NCBI GenBank assembly: GCA_009841235.1
Contig: VXMH01000015.1
Location: forward strand, 1-64,000
Source: Caldilineaceae bacterium SB0661_bin_32
GTDB lineage: Bacteria; Chloroflexota; Anaerolineae; Caldilineales; Caldilineaceae
Length of the DNA stretch: 64,000 bases
Direction: 5' to 3'
Both the position numbers and the translations under genes were made by a program. Each line of letters starts with the position of its first letter. Position 1 is the first letter of the stretch. Below, in pieces: positions 62,090 to 64,000 of this stretch. The notes below the pieces were generated by a model. It saw only the letters and a program-made list of their open reading frames with translations, did no database searches and had not been told where the DNA came from.

Positions 62090-62695
62090 TATCTCTTCTC
62101 CTCAAAACGCACGGAGGGCTGGCCAGATTCTCTTCGCTTGTTGTGCGATCTGTTGTGACTCGGTATCCTTGCCGACTCGCCACTCTTGGTAGAGCAAGGA
62201 GAGGACGGCTAGGAATATGCCGAACTCGTTAAACGGGGCCGGGGGCCCAAAGCAGACAGGCTCCAGGAAAAGGGAAGTCTTTTCCCAAGGCGTTTTCGCA
62301 GGTAAAGGGAAGCGCCCTCTGATTCTGAAAGAGAGTTGGCATCAGCGATCTGGCGTTTTCACCGTTCGACGTTTGACCGCTGTGCGGTGGCGGGCCTTAT
62401 TTTTTCTGCTGTTTTGGATTGAGGGATGAACGGCTTTCCAAAGGCAAGAGCCTTCTGAACGCTTTTACGCAACTCGTCCACGTCGACTTCGTAGGGCTTT
62501 GTGTCAAACATGGCGGTTGGGGTCTCCAGTTCAATAGTCGATCGGGTGAGCGATTCCGGTATACCATACGCCTCGACCTTCCTGCAAAGCCGCCAAATCC
62601 TTAGATGTCATGTTACCTCAAATTCAGAATTGCAAGGACAGATCGGAAGGGACTACAATCTGCAATACGAGCCTGCTCAAAAAAGAGGGATTTCA
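62090..62695. other. Intergenic region with a possible short minus-strand ORF
   Basis: Mostly non-coding and less GC-rich. On the minus strand a 50-codon frame (62511 to 62359; start MFDTKPYEVDVDEL, then RKSVQKALAFGKPFIPQ) has GGAG about 12 nt upstream and a biased, non-random composition, so it may be a real small gene or the relic of one. A 25-codon minus-strand frame begins near 62610. Otherwise nothing is seen. Confidence 0.4.
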
Positions 62696-63868
62696 ATGAC
62701 AGCGCCTGTCACCGATCTATTTCAATTTGACGACCTTCTATCGCCTGCCCAACGCGCAGTTCGCGACCGGGTTCGGGCGTATATGGAAGGTGTCGTCAGG
62801 CCGGCGATCAACGAATACTGGGAGCGGGGGGAGATTGCCCTGGATCTGGCGCTGGGGCTGCGCGACCTGCAGATCGCCGGCGGGACGATGCGCGGCCATG
62901 GCGCCGCGGGCCTGGACTGTGTAAGCGACGGGCTGGTGAAGTACGAGATCTGCCGCGTGGACGGCTCCATCAGTACGCTGTTCGGCGTGCACTCCGGGCT
63001 GGCGATGGGGTCAATTGGAATGCTGGGTTCGGCGGAGCAGAAGGAACGCTGGCTGCCGGCAATGGCGCGCATGGAAAGGCTGGGCGCGTTTGCGCTGACT
63101 GAGCCGGAGCGGGGATCGGACGCGGCGCACGTGCAGACTACCGCGCGGCGTGTGGGCAGCCACTATGTCCTCAACGGCCAAAAGCGGTGGATCGGCAACG
63201 GGACGATCGCCGATCTGATAATCGTCTGGGCGCGGGACGAGAGCGGGCGCTTTGGGGGATTCGTGATGGAGGATCCAAGGCAGCTCCCCGGCTTTACTGC
63301 AACGGCGATGGAGGGCAAAATCGCGAAGCGGGCGGTGCACCAGGCGGAAATCACGCTCGAAGACGTGCATGTACCGGCGGCGAACCGGCTCGCTGAATGT
63401 AACAGCTTTCGCGATTTGACGGCGGTCCTGGCGAACACCCGGGCGGGCGTCGCATGGGAGGCTGTCGGTTTGGCGGCCGGCTGTTACGAAATCGCGCTGC
63501 AATACGCCTGCGAGAGGGAACAGTTTGGGAAACGGATCGCGGCCTTTCAGTTGATCCAGGCCAAACTGGTGGAGATGGCGGCCGACTTGGCGCAGGCGCA
63601 ACTGCTGGTCTGGCGGCTGGCAAAGCTGATGGAAGCGGACGCAGCCACGCCCGGTCAGCTTTCGCTGGCGAAACAGACGTGTGCGGTCAAGGCGCGGCGC
63701 GCAGCCGCGCTGGCTCGGGAGATACTGGGCGGCAACGGCATCCTGATTGACAATCACGTGGCGCGTCTGTTCACCGACGTCGAGGCCACGTATACCTATG
63801 AGGGCACAAACGAGATCAACCTCCTGATCGCCGGTCGGGAGATTACGGGCATAGGCGCGTTCGTGTAA
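62696..63868 (+). CDS. Acyl-CoA dehydrogenase (glutaryl-CoA dehydrogenase-like)
   Basis: A 390-residue flavoenzyme of the acyl-CoA dehydrogenase family. The substrate-binding helices, LGAFALTEPERGSDAAHVQTTARR with the flavin loop, YVLNGQKRWIGNGTIADLII, AGVAWEAVGLAAGCYEIALQYACEREQFGKRI and the catalytic Glu369 in YTYEGTNEINLLIAGREITG are visible. The placement of the Glu and the end of the sequence match the glutaryl-CoA dehydrogenase subgroup. The ATG at 62696 has GAGGG before it; the frame upstream to 62501 is non-coding. It could serve lysine or aromatic breakdown, or fatty-acid oxidation. Confidence 0.92.
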   Translation: MTAPVTDLFQFDDLLSPAQRAVRDRVRAYMEGVVRPAINEYWERGEIALDLALGLRDLQIAGGTMRGHGAAGLDCVSDGLVKYEICRVDGSISTLFGVHSGLAMGSIGMLGSAEQKERWLPAMARMERLGAFALTEPERGSDAAHVQTTARRVGSHYVLNGQKRWIGNGTIADLIIVWARDESGRFGGFVMEDPRQLPGFTATAMEGKIAKRAVHQAEITLEDVHVPAANRLAECNSFRDLTAVLANTRAGVAWEAVGLAAGCYEIALQYACEREQFGKRIAAFQLIQAKLVEMAADLAQAQLLVWRLAKLMEADAATPGQLSLAKQTCAVKARRAAALAREILGGNGILIDNHVARLFTDVEATYTYEGTNEINLLIAGREITGIGAFV

Positions 63869-64000
63869 CCGCGATCGATCGGAAGGGGCCCGAGAACGGG
63901 TCTGGAGAACAGTGAAGAGAAAGGGCAGCTTGGATGTAAGACGCTGAGTATGGATGGAGTTCGGACAAGTGTTGATGGTTGACCAAACAGCCAGCAAGCA

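Overview
The window is a high-GC bacterial chromosome segment with about 45 intact protein genes, several gene remnants, and no rRNA, tRNA or CRISPR array that I could recognise. The best guess for the host is a Chloroflexota bacterium of the Caldilineales type, perhaps host- or sponge-associated. This is inference from the style of the proteins: Tat-dependent sugar-binding lipoproteins of the SRRSFLRLTG...VAAC type, ABC importers without a dedicated ATPase, LysW-type amino-acid biosynthesis genes, and many phytanoyl-CoA dioxygenase (PhyH), Gfo/Idh/MocA and sulfatase paralogues. No marker gene fixes the taxonomy.

Layout. 1-4200: repeats, a PhyH oxygenase and two sialidase-type genes (one a convincing GH33 exo-sialidase). 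4190-10049: an FG-GAP/ASPIC lipoprotein, an aldo/keto reductase remnant and a first ABC sugar importer (binding protein plus two permeases). 10362-13065: two surface proteins sharing an unusual W-x-W/YLR repeat, each behind a near-consensus promoter, closed by a strong terminator. 13290-16419: two PhyH genes and a Gfo/Idh/MocA dehydrogenase. 16635-25509: a catabolic block with an MlrC-like peptidase, an enolase-superfamily dehydratase, an alpha/beta hydrolase with a Cys nucleophile, a D-glutamate cyclase-like protein and a second ABC sugar importer. 26014-30326: a PhyH lacking the normal Asp ligand, repeats, a SIMPL-domain protein, a PhyH fragment and a MocA protein. 30446-43760: housekeeping genes (metallopeptidase, murJ, trxB, VOC protein, lysJ, lysZ, DUF4432 epimerase-like protein, ktrA-like, hisD, hisC, Nudix, DnaQ-like exonuclease). 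43858-47310: three MocA dehydrogenases in tandem. 47486-49707: a two-gene island, a ParA-like ATPase overlapping an AlbA_2/Schlafen-HATPase protein. 49749-60995: PhyH, sugar isomerase, two sulfatase-fold enzymes with Thr in place of the formylglycine Cys, an MFS carrier, a canonical sulfatase, a frameshifted Dabb gene, a glycoside-hydrolase-like protein and another PhyH. 61000-62695: sparse, decayed DNA with a few small ORFs. 62696-63868: an acyl-CoA dehydrogenase.

How it fits together (inference): secreted or surface hydrolases (sialidase, sulfatases, glycosidase) and two importers would release and take up modified sugars, while MocA dehydrogenases, isomerase, dehydratase and PhyH oxygenases would process them inside the cell. 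The most interesting items are (i) a small inverted-repeat element (MITE) family with an internal hairpin and flanking direct repeats, (ii) the ParA/AlbA_2 pair, (iii) the Thr-type sulfatase-fold pair, (iv) the repeat-domain surface proteins with twin promoters, and (v) hairpins directly after the binding-protein gene in both ABC operons.
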